From NCBI RefSeq assembly GCF_036186745.1, contig NZ_CP108086.1, forward strand, positions 3,782,001-3,846,000: a stretch of DNA of 64,000 bases, given 5' to 3'. The notes beneath the pieces were generated by a model. That model had not been told where the DNA came from, ran no database searches, and saw only the letters and a list, made by a program, of their open reading frames with translations. Position numbers and translations under genes: made by a program. Below are positions 24,508-32,628 of the stretch, piece after piece. This DNA comes from Microbispora hainanensis (GTDB lineage: Bacteria; Actinomycetota; Actinomycetes; Streptosporangiales; Streptosporangiaceae). Position 1 is the first letter of the stretch. Every line of letters starts with the position of its first letter.

Positions 24508-26169
24508 TCAGCGGTCGCGACGGCCGTTGTCCCGGCCCTCGTCCTGCCCGCTGTGGCCGAGGCCGGTGAACTGCCGGAGGAACTCCCGGTAGGCGTCGGC
24601 CCGGACTCCGGGCGACGGCGACCGGACGCCCTGGATGATGCTCTGCGGGATGCCGCCCGCGTCGGGCCGCCCGGACCGGTAGTCCCGCAGCCGTTCCCGA
24701 TGCTCGTCCGCCCAGTCGTGCAGCGCCCCGATGCGGGCGAAATGGAACGCCACGGCCAGCAGGGGCACGACGAGGATCGTCGTCACGACGACGCCGACAT
24801 CGTGAACGAGCACGCCCAGGATCAGGACGGCTCCGGCCACGCCGCCTGCTCTGATGAGACCCCTCCGCACGCTTCCACGGTCGGCCCTGGCTTCCTCGGC
24901 ACACTCCCGTACGCGGTGCAGCGGAGGCCGATACGCCGCGCCGAGTCGCAGGACCTGTGGCACCCAGCCCGCGTACGCCGCCAGGGTCAGCGCGACGAGA
25001 TACCAGGACACCGTCGCGGCGATGTCCGGCTCGGCCCACCCCCAGATGACCCAGGGCACCGGGATCGTGGCGGCGCCCCAGGCTCCGAGCCACAGCGTCG
25101 CGCGGCCGACCGCCTCCAACCGGGCCGTGGGCGAGAGCCGCCGGCGCTCGTAGTCGGCCCATTCGCGGTCGCGCAGCGCGGCGGCGTGATCCAGCACGGC
25201 CGCCATCCGCTGGTTCTGCAGGTCGGCCGCCGCCTGCAGCCGCATCGCTTCCGCCTGCGCGGCGGCGTAAGCGGTGAAGTCGGTGCGTACGAGCCACCCG
25301 ATGGGGGTGTCCGGGCCGCCGTCCCGCTCGCGCAGCCAGTCGTACCACTCGATCTCACCGGTGGCGGGCGGCGGCACGTGCTCGCAGGCGGCGCGCAACC
25401 ACACCGTGGTCTGCGGGTAGGGCAGGAGGGCCGCCAGCAGCAGCCCGCGTGCCCCGCTCCCGGCCCATTCGCGGGCTTCGGACGGCAGCCCGGGAATCCT
25501 GGCGGCCAGCCGCCGCCACGACTCCCAGACCTCGTTCCACGCCTGCTGGGTCCCGCGCAGCGCGCTCAGCACCGTGAACCTGGCGAGGGCGTCCAGCAGG
25601 CCACCCTCGCAGAGATCGCGGTAGAGCTCCCACTCGGGGCCGCTTTCGCGGATGCGGCCGATCCTGAGCGCCTCGGACAGCGCCTCCACCGTCACCGGCG
25701 TCCCTCGCCATACGGCCTCTCCCGCCGGATCGAGCCAGCCCAGCAGGTGAAGCAGTTTCAGGTCGGCCGGGAGAGCCTGGTCGCGGAGCCGATGGTCGAT
25801 GAGCTCGATCTGGGTGGTCAGGTCCTCGGCGGTGAGACCGTCGAGCTCACGCAGCCAGGAGAGAAGACCGAGCCAGCCGTCGGAGGGCGCGCCGGCCGTG
25901 GCCGCGCCCTCGAAGAACTGACGCCTCGCGGCAGCCCAGTCGCGGCGGATGGCGGCGGCCAGCTCGTGCCGGGTCGTGACCGCCGCACCGGTGAGGACCA
26001 GCGGGCGGCGCTGCGGCGGCGCCTGGTGAATGTGGTTGATCTGGACGTTGCGATCCCCGAGCTGGAAAGGCGCCGGGCCGTGGAAGACGTTTCCCGTTAC
26101 TCCGTCCTTTTTCGTTGCTGCGTCGTTTTTTGTTGACCCGTCTTTTCCTGATTCGGGGTCGCGGGTCAT
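24508..26169 (-). CDS. membrane protein with N-terminal RHIM-like amyloid motif
   Basis: A 553-residue protein of unknown family. Residues 27-46 carry the motif NVFxGPxxFQxGDxNxQxN, whose FQLGDRN core resembles RHIM-type and bacterial amyloid signalling motifs. Residues 60-340 are helical and Trp-rich with no known domain. Hydrophobic segments at about 357-378, 383-403, 442-458 and 459-478 predict four membrane passes. The ATG overlaps the stop of the previous gene (ATGA), whose product ends with the same motif. By analogy with bacterial amyloid-signalling pairs, it may be the receptor or a membrane-acting effector triggered by the partner; this is inference. Confidence 0.6.
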   Translation of the reverse strand: MTRDPESGKDGSTKNDAATKKDGVTGNVFHGPAPFQLGDRNVQINHIHQAPPQRRPLVLTGAAVTTRHELAAAIRRDWAAARRQFFEGAATAGAPSDGWLGLLSWLRELDGLTAEDLTTQIELIDHRLRDQALPADLKLLHLLGWLDPAGEAVWRGTPVTVEALSEALRIGRIRESGPEWELYRDLCEGGLLDALARFTVLSALRGTQQAWNEVWESWRRLAARIPGLPSEAREWAGSGARGLLLAALLPYPQTTVWLRAACEHVPPPATGEIEWYDWLRERDGGPDTPIGWLVRTDFTAYAAAQAEAMRLQAAADLQNQRMAAVLDHAAALRDREWADYERRRLSPTARLEAVGRATLWLGAWGAATIPVPWVIWGWAEPDIAATVSWYLVALTLAAYAGWVPQVLRLGAAYRPPLHRVRECAEEARADRGSVRRGLIRAGGVAGAVLILGVLVHDVGVVVTTILVVPLLAVAFHFARIGALHDWADEHRERLRDYRSGRPDAGGIPQSIIQGVRSPSPGVRADAYREFLRQFTGLGHSGQDEGRDNGRRDR

Positions 26170-26594
26170 GGCGTCGGCCCGAAGTGGTTGTCCTGACGGT
26201 TGTTGTCGCCGACCTGGAACGCGGTCGGTCCACGGAAGACGTTCCCCGACACTCCTCCCGCCGATGCCTGGCGGGCCTGGTCGGCGAGGTCGTTCAGTTC
26301 GCGGGCCACCCGTTCACGCTCGGCCTCGCCGAGACTCTCCAGCAGCATCTCGAACCGGGCCGCCCAGGCCGCCTCCTGCCTGGCCCGTACGAGCGCGGCG
26401 TCGCCCGGGGGGAGCGAGGCGAGATCGGTCGCGGTCTGGTCCAGCCGCATCAGCTCCGTACGCTCGCGTTCGGGATCGTCGCGGCTGAGCAACCGCGCCG
26501 TCCGCTGCCGTACGATCGCCCACGCGTCGGTGCCCGCGGCCTGCACCACCGCGGTTCCGCCCGCCGCGACCGCCGCCGCCACCCATTCGAGCAT
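26166..26594 (-). CDS. small protein with C-terminal RHIM-like amyloid motif (Bell-like layout)
   Basis: A 142-residue protein. Residues 1-24 are a hydrophobic Ala/Gly/Val helix, residues 25-110 are charged helices, and residues 118-138 carry the motif found at the N-terminus of the next protein (core FQVGDNNRQDNHF). A helical domain of about 100 residues followed by an amyloid motif is the layout described for bacterial Bell-domain effectors, thought to act on membranes. ATG 26594 is used because AAGGGGG lies 8 bases before it. It is the first gene of a two-gene operon coupled by ATGA. Confidence 0.65.
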   Translation of the reverse strand: MLEWVAAAVAAGGTAVVQAAGTDAWAIVRQRTARLLSRDDPERERTELMRLDQTATDLASLPPGDAALVRARQEAAWAARFEMLLESLGEAERERVARELNDLADQARQASAGGVSGNVFRGPTAFQVGDNNRQDNHFGPTP

Positions 26595-26681
26595 TCCCGG
26601 CCCCCTTACAAGATCCAATGACAATGTATATCTGGACTTGACGGAGCCGCCGGAAAACAGCCGCTGGAAAACAGAAACGCA

Positions 26682-27530
26682 TCAGGTCGCGAGCGCGTCC
26701 GCCAGCAGTTCGCGCAACGTGATCGGCTTGCGGCCGAGCAACTCCCCGAGCGTGGGATCGACTTCGGCGAACTCGCCCCGGCGGCCGGCCTCGAACATGC
26801 CCAGAAGGAAGCGGGCCTGCTGCTCGGGAACGCCCTGTGACACCATGCCCGCCACCCACTCGTCGTCCGGGACGGTGACGCGGGTGATCTCGCGTCCGGT
26901 CAGCTCGGAGGCGAGCGCGGCGGCGTCCGCCAGGTCGAGCGCCTCGGGACCGGTCAGCGGCGGGGTGATCCCGTCGAGCCGGCCCTCCTCGGTCAGGGCG
27001 GCGGCGGCCACCTCGGCGAGGTCGGCGTGGGCGGTCCAGGAGACCGGGCCGTCCTCGGGCGCGACGAGCGTGCCGGTCTCGAGCGCCTGACGCACGAACT
27101 GCACCGCGGTGGTGGCGTAGAAGCCGTTGCGCAGCGCGGTGAACGCGACGCCGGACGCGCGCAGGTCCTGCTCGGTCTCGGCGTGGGACGGCATCGGGAC
27201 GAAGGGGGATGCCGGGTTCGCGCCCATGTGGCTGGTGTAGACGATCCGCTTGGCGCCCGCGGCCGTGGCGGCCTCGATCGCCGTACGGTGCGGGCGCGCG
27301 TCGGCAGGGCCCGAGACGACGAGCACCTGGGACGCGCCCTCGAACGCGTACGCCAGGCTCGCGGGATCGTCGAAGTCGCCCTGCCGCACGCGGACGCCGC
27401 GCTGGGCGAGGCCGTCGGCCTTCGCCACGTCGCGGACGCTGACGCCGAGCCGGTCGGCGGGGATGCGCGCGAGCAGATGCTTGACGACGCCGCGCCCGAG
27501 CTGACCCGTCGCCCCGGTGATGATGATCAT
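26682..27530 (-). CDS. NmrA-like / SDR family NAD(P)-binding oxidoreductase
   Basis: A 282-residue atypical short-chain dehydrogenase of the NmrA/QOR2 type. The dinucleotide motif GATGQLGRGVV is at residues about 6-16; RIVYTSHMGAN and FTALRNGFY fit the quinone reductase QorB subgroup. It probably reduces quinones or senses the NADP redox state. AAGGAG lies 8 bases before the ATG at 27530. It is divergent from a TetR gene with three GATATC-containing repeats in the gap, so it is likely derepressed by a ligand of that regulator. Confidence 0.85.
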   Translation of the reverse strand: MIIITGATGQLGRGVVKHLLARIPADRLGVSVRDVAKADGLAQRGVRVRQGDFDDPASLAYAFEGASQVLVVSGPADARPHRTAIEAATAAGAKRIVYTSHMGANPASPFVPMPSHAETEQDLRASGVAFTALRNGFYATTAVQFVRQALETGTLVAPEDGPVSWTAHADLAEVAAAALTEEGRLDGITPPLTGPEALDLADAAALASELTGREITRVTVPDDEWVAGMVSQGVPEQQARFLLGMFEAGRRGEFAEVDPTLGELLGRKPITLRELLADALAT

Positions 27531-27541
27531 TATCTCACTCC

Positions 27542-27608
27542 TTGATATCGGTGTTATCAACAATGACGCTAACACTGGAAATCTACCGATATCAACTTGC
27601 TGATATCG
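27542..27608. promoter_or_regulatory. multiple GATATC operators in a divergent gap
   Basis: TTGATATCGGT (27542-27552) is repeated inverted as ACCGATATCAA (27585-27595). In addition CGATATCA (27587-27594) and TGATATCG (27601-27608) are inverted around 6 bases. All copies contain GATATC. The first lies next to the NmrA-like start and the last just upstream of the TetR start, so both genes can be controlled by the same repressor. Confidence 0.65.
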
Positions 27609-27616
27609 TTGGAAGC

Positions 27617-28339
27617 GTGAGTGATCCCGAGAGCGAGACGGCGAGCGGCCGCGACAGGACGCGGGCGCACATCGTGTCGGTCGCGGCCGGGCTGCTCGCG
27701 AGCGGCGGGCGCGAGGCCGTCTCGACCAGAGCGGTGGCCGCCGCGGCGGGGACGCAGGCGCCGACGATCTACCGCCTGTTCGGCGACAAGGAGGGCCTGC
27801 TCGACGCGGTCGCCGAGTATGGCTTCAGCTCCTATCTCCGGGACAAGAAGGCGAGCCCGCCGGTCGGCGACCCGATCGAGGCGTTGCGCGCCGGATGGGA
27901 CCTGCACGTCGGCTTCGGGCTGGCGAACCCCGCCCTGTTCTCGCTCATGTACGGCGATCCCACGCCGGGACGGCAGTCGCCCGCCGCCGTCACCGCCTTC
28001 CGCATGCTGGGGGAGCGCATCCGCGCCATCGCCGCCGCCGGGCGGCTGAAGGTCGGCGAGCGCCTGGCGGCCGACCTCGTGCACGCCGCCGGCTGCGGCA
28101 CGGTCTTCACGTTGCTCGCCCTGCCCGTGGAGCGGCGTGACCCGCGCCTGTCGGAGACGGCCCGCGAGGCAGTGATAGCCGCCATCACCACCGACGTCCC
28201 CGTGGTCGAGGCCCCCGGACCGGCCGCGGCGGCGATGGCGCTGCGCGCCGCGCTGCCCGACGCCACAGCTCTCACCGACGGCGAACGCCACGTGCTCGGC
28301 GAATGGCTCGACCGGCTCGCCGCGGACGGACCCGGCTGA
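27617..28339 (+). CDS. TetR family transcriptional regulator
   Basis: A 240-residue TetR regulator: HTH at residues about 28-60 (STRAVAAAAGTQAPTIYRLF) and a C-terminal ligand-binding region of the TetR_C type that ends with an unusual extra helix (LTDGERHVLGEWLDRLA). GTG 27617 is used; the nearby GGAAGC is very close to it, so the transcript may have a short leader. It is divergent from the NmrA-like oxidoreductase and probably binds the GATATC repeats. The end lies 19 bases from the convergent terpene gene. Confidence 0.88.
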   Translation: MSDPESETASGRDRTRAHIVSVAAGLLASGGREAVSTRAVAAAAGTQAPTIYRLFGDKEGLLDAVAEYGFSSYLRDKKASPPVGDPIEALRAGWDLHVGFGLANPALFSLMYGDPTPGRQSPAAVTAFRMLGERIRAIAAAGRLKVGERLAADLVHAAGCGTVFTLLALPVERRDPRLSETAREAVIAAITTDVPVVEAPGPAAAAMALRAALPDATALTDGERHVLGEWLDRLAADGPG

Positions 28340-28357
28340 GATCTGGACGGGCGAACG

Positions 28358-30403
28358 TCAGCGGGCCGCGCCGGTCTCGGCGTACGCGGCGTCCTTGGCG
28401 CACTCGGCGTGCTCGGCGTACTCGTCCAGGAGTTCCCGGCGGAGCCGGGCCAGGTACGTCTCGCTGCCGGCGGACGACCGGTTGTAGCGGTCGATGTCAT
28501 GGAGGGCGCGCCAGCCCGGCAGCCGCTCCCGGGAAAGGCGCAGGAGACCCATCCCGGTCTCGGCGGCGGCGCCGCCGTCGGCGGGCCGCAGGATGGCGGG
28601 CGCGGCGGCGAGTATGGCGTCCACCTGGGCGAAGCCGTCCTCGACCTGGCGCGTCACCTCGTCGATCGCCTCCTGCCTGGTGCAGCCGGTCTCGTGGCGG
28701 AGCACCCTGACCAGGTTGTAGGGAGCGCCGACGGCCTCGTCCTCGTCCAGAGTCATCAAGTCGTTCTCGGCGAGCGCCGCGGCCGCGCCGACGTTCAGCA
28801 GCCGGCGGACGAGCGGATGATCGCGCACCTCCGGTTCGAGCTCCCCGCCGTACGTGATCTCGAAGGTGTCCAGGAAGACAGGTGCTCCGGAGCTCCCCAG
28901 ACGCAACGCGAACTGGTCCCGCAGGCTGGGGACGAAACCGCTGAGCCGGTGACACGCCTCGCGCTCGGCCGCCTCCAGCCACTCCTCCAGGTGACCGAGG
29001 GCGCGCGCCCGCCATGAGGGCGGCTGGATCAGGCGGACCCGCTCCCATGCCTGGGCCATGGCCGTGGCGACCGCTCCACCGGCCGGCGGGGTGTCGCCGA
29101 GCCCGCGGACGAGCAGGGTGAGCCGGTGGCGCAGCCGGACGATCTCGCCGGGGTCGGTGAGCCCCGGCTCGTCGAAGAGGTCGTCGACGACGGCGATCAC
29201 CAGCATCCAACGGGCCAGCGTCTCGGCCTGCTCGGCGTCGGCGCCCGGCCAGAACCGCGCGGCCGTCAAGGCCATGGCGTTCCACCGCGGGTGGCGCGCC
29301 TCCTCCGGAGTGGTGGCCAGCCCGGTGTCCAGAAGCCAGGCGTCCAACCGCTCCTGCACCTGCTCGTGCCGCCCCGCTGGAACGCCGGGCCGAGCGGAGG
29401 CCGGAGCGGGAGAGGTCACGGCGGGGGCGGCCTTGGCGCCGGAACCCGTGATCGACCGCACGTAGCCGGCCAGCCCCTCACGCGACCGTGGATCGCCCAG
29501 ACCGTCGAGTCGCCGCAGAGCCGTCTCCACGTGGGTCTCGGCGACCTGCCGGGCCTCCTCCACGGCTCCGCACGATAGAACCAGTTGCCGTGCCCGCTCG
29601 GCGTCGGCCGTGGTCAGGCCGCGGCGCAGCAGCCGGGCGAGCGAGGGCTCGCGGCCCAGGGCCCTGATCACGGGCAGCGTGTAGACGCCTTCCACGATGT
29701 CGGAGTTGGCCGGTTTCCCGAGCTCTCCGGTCGTCGCGGTCAGGTCGAGGATGTCGTCGCGCACCTGGTAGGCCATGCCGAGATGCCAGCCCAACCGTGC
29801 CAGGTCCTCCTCCGCCTCGGGGCCTCGTCCGGCCTGCATTGCGCCCAGCCGGCAGGCCAGGGACAGCAACTCGGCCGTCTTGGCGCCGGTCACCTCCAGA
29901 TAATCGGCCTCGGTGCGGGAGAGCAGGAAGCGGTCGGCGGTCTCGGCGATCATTCCCGAGCAGATCCGCCGGGCGGTCTCGGCGACCACCAGGGACTCGC
30001 GCCGGCCCAGCTCGGAGAGGATCCGGCTGGCGCTGGTGAACAGCAGGTCGCCGGCCAGGACCGCCAGTCGCGCGCCCCACACGGTGTTGACGCTCGGCCT
30101 TCCCCTGCGCCGGCGCGCGTCGTCGATGACGTCGTCGTGATAGAGCGACGCCATGTGCAGCAGTTCGACGGCCGCCGCGGCCTCGACGGCGCGGATGTCG
30201 GCGGCCCGCTCCGGTCCGGCGAGCACGTAGTAGGACAACAGCGCCAGAGTGGGCCGGATGAGGTGGCGGTGCCCCGCAGGCTGCCTGGTCAGCGGGGCCA
30301 GTTCGGAGCGGTTCGGCACGTCCGCCATGCCGACGATCTCCCGCACCCGATCGAGGTCGGACTTCAGGGCGGGGAAGGCACGAGAAACGCTCTCAGATGT
30401 CAC
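28358..30403 (-). CDS. polyprenyl diphosphate synthase fused to class I terpene synthase
   Basis: A 681-residue bifunctional protein. Residues 1-325 are a trans-isoprenyl diphosphate synthase with both Asp-rich motifs, DDVID (90-94) and DDILD (216-220), and GKPANSDIVEG. A 25-residue Ala/Pro linker follows, then residues 350-660 form a class I terpene synthase with DDLFDE (407-412), the NSE-type triad N547/T551/D555 and a final RY pair (639-640). Small residues before the first DD (LLHMASLYHDD) suggest a product longer than C15. GTG 30403 has AGGAG 5 bases upstream; ATG 30427 would overlap the permease stop. The enzyme should build and cyclise its own substrate. Confidence 0.9.
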   Translation of the reverse strand: MTSESVSRAFPALKSDLDRVREIVGMADVPNRSELAPLTRQPAGHRHLIRPTLALLSYYVLAGPERAADIRAVEAAAAVELLHMASLYHDDVIDDARRRRGRPSVNTVWGARLAVLAGDLLFTSASRILSELGRRESLVVAETARRICSGMIAETADRFLLSRTEADYLEVTGAKTAELLSLACRLGAMQAGRGPEAEEDLARLGWHLGMAYQVRDDILDLTATTGELGKPANSDIVEGVYTLPVIRALGREPSLARLLRRGLTTADAERARQLVLSCGAVEEARQVAETHVETALRRLDGLGDPRSREGLAGYVRSITGSGAKAAPAVTSPAPASARPGVPAGRHEQVQERLDAWLLDTGLATTPEEARHPRWNAMALTAARFWPGADAEQAETLARWMLVIAVVDDLFDEPGLTDPGEIVRLRHRLTLLVRGLGDTPPAGGAVATAMAQAWERVRLIQPPSWRARALGHLEEWLEAAEREACHRLSGFVPSLRDQFALRLGSSGAPVFLDTFEITYGGELEPEVRDHPLVRRLLNVGAAAALAENDLMTLDEDEAVGAPYNLVRVLRHETGCTRQEAIDEVTRQVEDGFAQVDAILAAAPAILRPADGGAAAETGMGLLRLSRERLPGWRALHDIDRYNRSSAGSETYLARLRRELLDEYAEHAECAKDAAYAETGAAR

Positions 30404-30423
30404 GGATGCTCCTGACGGGGGAC

Positions 30424-31215
30424 TCATGGATGCGTTGCTGTCACCGGCACACCGACCGGCCCCTGCGCGCGCGTACGGCCGACGAAGGCGGAGATGCCGA
30501 GGGCCACCGTGGCCAGCGCCCAGCACACGGCCGGGCCGACGGCGTTCCAGGGCACCGTGTCGATGGCCACGGCCGCGACCGCCGCCTGCATCGGCCCGTA
30601 GTCGGGCAGGAAACGCACCAGGACACTGGTAGCGGCCGGGGTGGCGAGCGGGCTCTGCAGGGCCAGGTCGATCGAGCAGATGACGGTGACGAGGACCAGG
30701 CCGGCCAGGTCGCTGGTCAGCACCGCGGCGAGCGCGATGCCGATCCCTCCGTAGATCAGCGCTCCACCGGCGAGGGCGGCGGCGAGCAGCAGGGGCTGCG
30801 CGGTCGGATGGGTCAGGCAGATCAGGCCGGTCGCGTAGAGCGCGATGACGAGCGCAACCACCACCAGGGCGGTGAGCTTCGCCGCGATCAGGCACAGCTG
30901 GGGGAACCCGGATCGCACCAGCCGGCGGTCGAACGACGCCGAGTTCATCGTGGTCACGAACATCATGAATCCGGTGATCAGCGCCAGGATCTGCAGCGCC
31001 CCGCCGAGCTGGTTGAGCACGCCGGCCGGCAGCGTGACGGTCCGGTCGGCGGCCCGGACGAAGAACGGCAGCGGGATCTCCAGGGACAGGGCGTAGATGA
31101 GGATCACCCACACCGGGATGAAGAGCACGATGATCACCAATGCCAGCCGGTTGCGCAGGTGCTCCACGAACGTCATGCGCACGGCGGTGGCGTAGCAGGC
31201 CCAGTGACCTCTCAT
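30424..31215 (-). CDS. ABC transporter permease of the terpenoid operon
   Basis: A 263-residue permease with about six hydrophobic segments (for example VIIVLFIPVWVILIYALSL, then ILALITGFMMFVTTM and LLLAAALAGGALIYGGIGIA), the layout of ABC-2-type exporters. Its start overlaps the stop of the ATPase gene (ATGA), so the two form one transporter. It is followed 20 bases later by the prenyltransferase-terpene synthase gene. Export of the terpenoid product or self-protection is the likely role, inferred from position. Confidence 0.8.
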   Translation of the reverse strand: MRGHWACYATAVRMTFVEHLRNRLALVIIVLFIPVWVILIYALSLEIPLPFFVRAADRTVTLPAGVLNQLGGALQILALITGFMMFVTTMNSASFDRRLVRSGFPQLCLIAAKLTALVVVALVIALYATGLICLTHPTAQPLLLAAALAGGALIYGGIGIALAAVLTSDLAGLVLVTVICSIDLALQSPLATPAATSVLVRFLPDYGPMQAAVAAVAIDTVPWNAVGPAVCWALATVALGISAFVGRTRAQGPVGVPVTATHP

Positions 31216-31841
31216 GCGGCACCGGTCCTGTCCGCGGCCCGCAGCACGCCGCCCTCCAGCCGGTGGAGGGTGTCGAGACGGGCCGCGTCGTACGCGAGGT
31301 GGGAGACCACCAGCACCGAACGGCCGCGTCCGCGCAGCTCCTCGGCCAGGTCCCAGAACCGTACGTAGGTCTCCCAATCGAAGCCCTGGTAGGGCTCGTC
31401 GAGCAGGAGCAGGTCCGGGTCGTGCATGAGGGCCAGGACGAGGTTGAGCTTCTGCCGCGTGCCGCCGCTCAGCGTGGCGGGGCGGGCCCGGCGGGAGCCG
31501 GAGAACCGCAGCGCCTCCATCAGCTCCTCGGCCCTGCGCAGGTCTTCCAGGCCGTAGGCGACCTGGAAGAACCGCAGGTGCTGGTCGACCGTGAATGCGT
31601 CGTGCAGCACCGTCTCCTGCGGGCAGTGTCCGATGCGCCCGCCGTGGCGCACCGACCCGCCGTCCGGCCGCAGGTCGCCGGCGAGGACGCGCAGCAGCGT
31701 GGTCTTGCCCGCGCCGTTCTCCCCGACGACCCCCGCCACCCGGCCGGGCGGAAGGTCGAGATCCACACCACGCAGGACCGGGTTGCCCCGGTAGCTCTTC
31801 CGTACGTCCCGCACCCGCAGCACGGCCTCATCCGACGGCAT
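31212..31841 (-). CDS. ABC transporter ATP-binding protein of the terpenoid operon
   Basis: A 209-residue ATPase subunit. Walker A is GENGAGKTT (about residues 40-48), the signature LSGGTRQKLNL replaces the canonical LSGGQ with T, Walker B is LLLLDEPYQGFD, and a switch His lies in VVSHLAYD. The loop after Walker A is of the short type seen in CcmA-like exporters. AAGGG lies before the ATG at 31841. It is coupled to the permease by ATGA and follows the secreted protein gene by 32 bases. Confidence 0.88.
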   Translation of the reverse strand: MPSDEAVLRVRDVRKSYRGNPVLRGVDLDLPPGRVAGVVGENGAGKTTLLRVLAGDLRPDGGSVRHGGRIGHCPQETVLHDAFTVDQHLRFFQVAYGLEDLRRAEELMEALRFSGSRRARPATLSGGTRQKLNLVLALMHDPDLLLLDEPYQGFDWETYVRFWDLAEELRGRGRSVLVVSHLAYDAARLDTLHRLEGGVLRAADRTGAA

Positions 31842-31873
31842 TCGGCACCCTTCCCGCCCCGGCCCCGCGTCGG

Positions 31874-32509
31874 CTACTTGTCGACGGCGATGAAGGCGAC
31901 CGTGCCGCTGCCCTGGGCGCTGCTCACGCCCTTGCTGGAGCACTGGCTGATGTCCGAGGTGGGCGCGGCCTTCCCGGCGATCCGCTTGCCCTTGAGCTTC
32001 CCTTCGGTGACCTCGCCGACCAGCATCATGTCGCCCGGGTTGTACGAGGCGATCCCGTCGAGGTTGGGGTGGACCGTGGAGGTGCCCAGCGTCTTGCCCT
32101 GGGCGTCCTTCCAGGTGATGGTGCCCGTGCCGGCGACGTTCTGGACGCCCGTGCAGGACGCCTGCCCGGTGCCCTTGAAGGTGGCCGTGCCCGAGCGGAT
32201 GTTGGGGAAGCTCCCGTCGGGAGAGGCGCAGCCGGTGAGCGCCACGGCGCCCTTGGCGGTCACCGCGCGGGCCTCCTTGCCCACCGCGGGGTCGGCGGTG
32301 ATCGGGCCGCTGGTGCTCACCGCGCAGGTGAGCACGGTGTGGCCGCCCGGCTGCTTGGGCGAGGGATCGGCGACCGGCCTGGTGTTCTGGCTGCCGCCGC
32401 CCGACGTCCCCTGGGCGACCGACGGGAGGACCGTCAGGGCCAGGCCGACGACACCCGCCGCGGCGCCGACGCCGCAGGCCAGGTAGACGCGCGATCGAGA
32501 AAGGTTCAT
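31874..32509 (-). CDS. secreted hypothetical protein at the head of the terpenoid operon
   Basis: A 211-residue exported protein. Residues 1-33 form a signal peptide (SRSRVYLACGVGAAAGVVGL, then VLPSVAQ), and the mature part has four cysteines that could form two disulfides (LTCAVS, LTGCASP, ASCTGV, ISQCSS). The rest is beta-rich with Gly/Thr and no known domain. ATG 32509 is preceded by a G-run; an ATG two codons upstream is possible. It is the first gene of the operon leading to the terpene synthase fusion; a role in handling the exported product is a guess. Confidence 0.65.
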   Translation of the reverse strand: MNLSRSRVYLACGVGAAAGVVGLALTVLPSVAQGTSGGGSQNTRPVADPSPKQPGGHTVLTCAVSTSGPITADPAVGKEARAVTAKGAVALTGCASPDGSFPNIRSGTATFKGTGQASCTGVQNVAGTGTITWKDAQGKTLGTSTVHPNLDGIASYNPGDMMLVGEVTEGKLKGKRIAGKAAPTSDISQCSSKGVSSAQGSGTVAFIAVDK

Positions 32510-32628
32510 GGACATCCCCCCCGGGAAGATTGCTGACGGTAATTTACTTATCACAGACAGTAACTAGAGGGTTGGTTGGTCGACGCAGGTCAGATGGCAC
32601 TTCCCCATCGCTGCTCTCGCTCAGGGCG

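Noticed and set aside
30404-31222. Extension of the terpene fusion frame upstream by about 270 codons
   Set aside because: It runs over the permease gene in another frame, with Arg/Pro/Gly-rich nonsense; the coupled GTG at 30403 has a good ribosome-binding site.
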